Below, one piece after another: positions 1 to 5,542 of a stretch of 5,542 bases of DNA. Origin of the DNA: Gammaproteobacteria bacterium (GTDB lineage: Bacteria; Pseudomonadota; Gammaproteobacteria; J044). The notes below the pieces were generated by a model that saw only the letters and a program-made list of their open reading frames with translations, was not told the origin of the DNA and did not search any database. The DNA lies in NCBI GenBank assembly GCA_026995955.1, contig JALWNJ010000144.1, positions 1 to 5,542 of the forward strand, written 5' to 3'. Each line of letters starts with the position of its first letter. The stretch's first letter is position 1. Position numbers and translations under genes: made by a program.

Positions 1-12
1 CTCCCTATCTTG

Positions 13-29
13 GGAACGGCCCGCGTTCC
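13..29. repeat. Short inverted repeat at the left edge (GGAACG / CGTTCC)
   Basis: GGAACG (13-18) is followed by a 5-base loop and then its exact reverse complement CGTTCC (24-29). The arms are 6 bp and GC-rich. No T-run follows on either strand, so it does not look like an intrinsic terminator. It could be a protein-binding palindrome or chance. It lies too far upstream (about 185 bp) of the gene to assign a role. Confidence 0.3.
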
Positions 30-37
30 AGGTTGGC

Positions 38-104
38 GAAAAAACGACGAAAATCGAATAACTTTTTGTTTATTAATGGTTATTTGCTTTTTTTGACGAA
101 ATAG
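38..104. promoter_or_regulatory. AT-rich regulatory island upstream of the giant gene
   Basis: This roughly 65-bp stretch is strongly A/T-rich, with runs of A at its left end and seven T at 88-94, inside otherwise GC-rich DNA. It has no convincing coding frame. Islands of this kind upstream of a high-GC gene usually mark the promoter and operator region. The more specific elements inside it are listed separately. The assignment rests on composition and position only. Confidence 0.5.
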
Positions 105-111
105 CGACGAA
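46..111 (+). repeat. Three direct copies of GACGAA in the promoter region
   Basis: GACGAA occurs at 46-51, 95-100 and 106-111. The last two start 11 bp apart, about one helical turn, and the copy at 95 overlaps the proposed -35 hexamer. Repeats in phase with the helix over a -35 element are typical of transcription factor sites. The motif is only 6 bp, so chance is possible. Confidence 0.3.
55..94 (+). terminator. Weak hairpin plus T-run: terminator of an upstream gene, or an operator
   Basis: CGAATAAC (55-62) can pair with GTTATTTG (79-86) through 8 pairs, one of them a G-U wobble, around a 16-base loop. One base later comes a run of seven T (88-94). That is the form of an intrinsic terminator for a gene left of the window, but the stem is AT-rich and the loop is long, so termination would be weak. 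The perfect 6-bp core AATAAC/GTTATT could equally be an operator half-site pair. Confidence 0.25.
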
Positions 112-120
112 CTTCATGCT
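93..120 (+). promoter_or_regulatory. Candidate sigma70-type promoter
   Basis: TTGACG (93-98) matches five of six bases of the -35 consensus. With a 16-bp spacer the matching -10 hexamer is CATGCT (115-120), which keeps the key second A and last T but only three of six bases overall. Transcription would begin near 127 and leave a leader of about 85 bases. The -35 is good and the -10 is poor, so this promoter may need an activator, or the true start may lie elsewhere in the AT-rich island. Confidence 0.3.
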
Positions 121-124
121 TGAG

Positions 125-139
125 GGGTCCGGCCGACCC
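125..139 (+). other. Leader hairpin 1
   Basis: GGGTC (125-129) and GACCC (135-139) form a perfect 5-bp stem around a 5-base loop, in what would be the 5' end of the transcript. A short GC hairpin here could protect the mRNA 5' end. No riboswitch family was recognised. Confidence 0.3.
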
Positions 140-173
140 AAGTAGAAACTGTGCTCGAAGTCACACAAGCCAA

Positions 174-190
174 GGTGCCGGGAGAGCACC
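174..190 (+). other. Leader hairpin 2, just upstream of the ribosome site
   Basis: GGTGC (174-178) pairs perfectly with GCACC (186-190) around a 7-base purine-rich loop. It ends 7 bases before the Shine-Dalgarno sequence, so it leaves the ribosome site free. It could influence translation, but no sequestering partner for the ribosome site was seen. Confidence 0.3.
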
Positions 191-197
191 ACACGCC

Positions 198-204
198 AGA
201 GGAG
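198..204 (+). promoter_or_regulatory. Shine-Dalgarno sequence deciding the start
   Basis: AGAGGAG (198-204) contains the AGGAG core. It lies 10 bases before the ATG at 215 and only 4 bases before an in-frame GTG at 209. The anti-Shine-Dalgarno alignment favours the ATG, because the GTG would sit too close. The two starts differ by two residues. Confidence 0.7.
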
Positions 205-214
205 CGTAGTGCCA

Positions 215-5469
<5,255 letters not shown>

Positions 5470-5473
<4 letters not shown>

Positions 5474-5542
5474 GATCGTGGGGGGCGCAGGCCGCGCAGA
5501 CGGCCGCCCCGACCGATCGCAAAGTCACTGCCGAGCCTTGTC
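5470..5542 (+). CDS. Possible downstream gene start overlapping the stop (ATGA), partial
   Basis: An ATG at 5470-5472 overlaps the TGA of the giant gene and opens a frame with no stop up to the window end (24 codons, beginning MRSWGAQAAQ). About three quarters of its third positions are G or C, in keeping with the neighbouring gene. The ATGA overlap is typical of translational coupling in an operon. Against it, the ribosome site is 14 bases away, another frame is also open here, and a hairpin covers the first codons. The visible residues show no signal peptide and no recognisable family. A rhombosortase gene would make sense here, but nothing seen supports that. Confidence 0.3.
5474..5518 (+). 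other. Imperfect 45-nt hairpin immediately after the stop codon
   Basis: GATCG (5474-5478) pairs with CGATC (5514-5518). After a 3x3 internal loop, GGGGCG (5482-5487) pairs with CGCCCC (5505-5510). Past a 3-base bulge, GCCG (5491-5494) pairs with CGGC (5501-5504) around a 6-base loop. That gives 15 pairs, nearly all G-C. No T-run follows, so it is not a standard intrinsic terminator. It may protect the 3' end of the mRNA, pause polymerase, or modulate the possible downstream start. Confidence 0.45.

Noticed and set aside
13..29. Terminator of an upstream gene
   Set aside because: The 6-bp hairpin has no T-run on either side in the right orientation.
125..190. Cyclic-di-GMP (GEMM) or other riboswitch in the leader
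   Set aside because: A segment near 161-172 faintly recalls the GEMM core, but the conserved ACGCAAAGC-type elements and paired helices are missing. Only two small independent hairpins can be drawn.
5482..5510. Rho-independent terminator after the giant gene
   Set aside because: The stem is strong, but no T-run follows on the + strand (the next bases are GACCGATCGC), so it was listed as a hairpin only.

Overview
The window is almost entirely one very large gene on the + strand (215-5473, 1752 aa). It is preceded by about 210 bp of 5' regulatory DNA and followed by the first bases of a possible second gene. Base composition is GC-rich with strong G/C preference at third codon positions. The protein ends in a Gly-rich / short hydrophobic / Arg-cluster signal of the GlyGly-CTERM (rhombosortase) type. 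Together these suggest a high-GC gammaproteobacterium, perhaps of the Chromatiales/Ectothiorhodospiraceae kind. That placement is inference, since no taxonomic marker gene is present.

Layout: 1-208 is a leader with an AT-rich island (about 38-104), an inverted repeat next to a T-run, three copies of GACGAA, a weak sigma70-like promoter candidate, two small hairpins and a Shine-Dalgarno site. The protein, in order, has a Sec signal peptide (1-52), a helical domain that opens with an extremely Met-rich segment (53-477), a Pro-rich linker (478-490), a beta-sandwich-like module (about 493-640), a region I cannot assign (about 641-962), a PA14-like domain (about 963-1073) and one Cys-containing thrombospondin type 3 (TSP3) repeat (1093-1122). 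Then come a linker, eight 57-residue Asp-rich TSP3-type repeats (1165-1619), four 22-residue repeats (1620-1707) and the C-terminal sorting signal (about 1719-1742). The repeats look like a calcium-stiffened stalk holding the N-terminal modules away from the cell surface.

At the 3' end the stop codon overlaps a possible ATG (ATGA at 5470-5473) that opens a frame running off the window. The same DNA can form a 45-nt imperfect hairpin. No mobile element, tRNA, rRNA or CRISPR array was seen. The most unusual parts are the Met-rich N-terminal domain, its combination with PA14, TSP3 and GlyGly-CTERM in one protein, and the unassigned central region.
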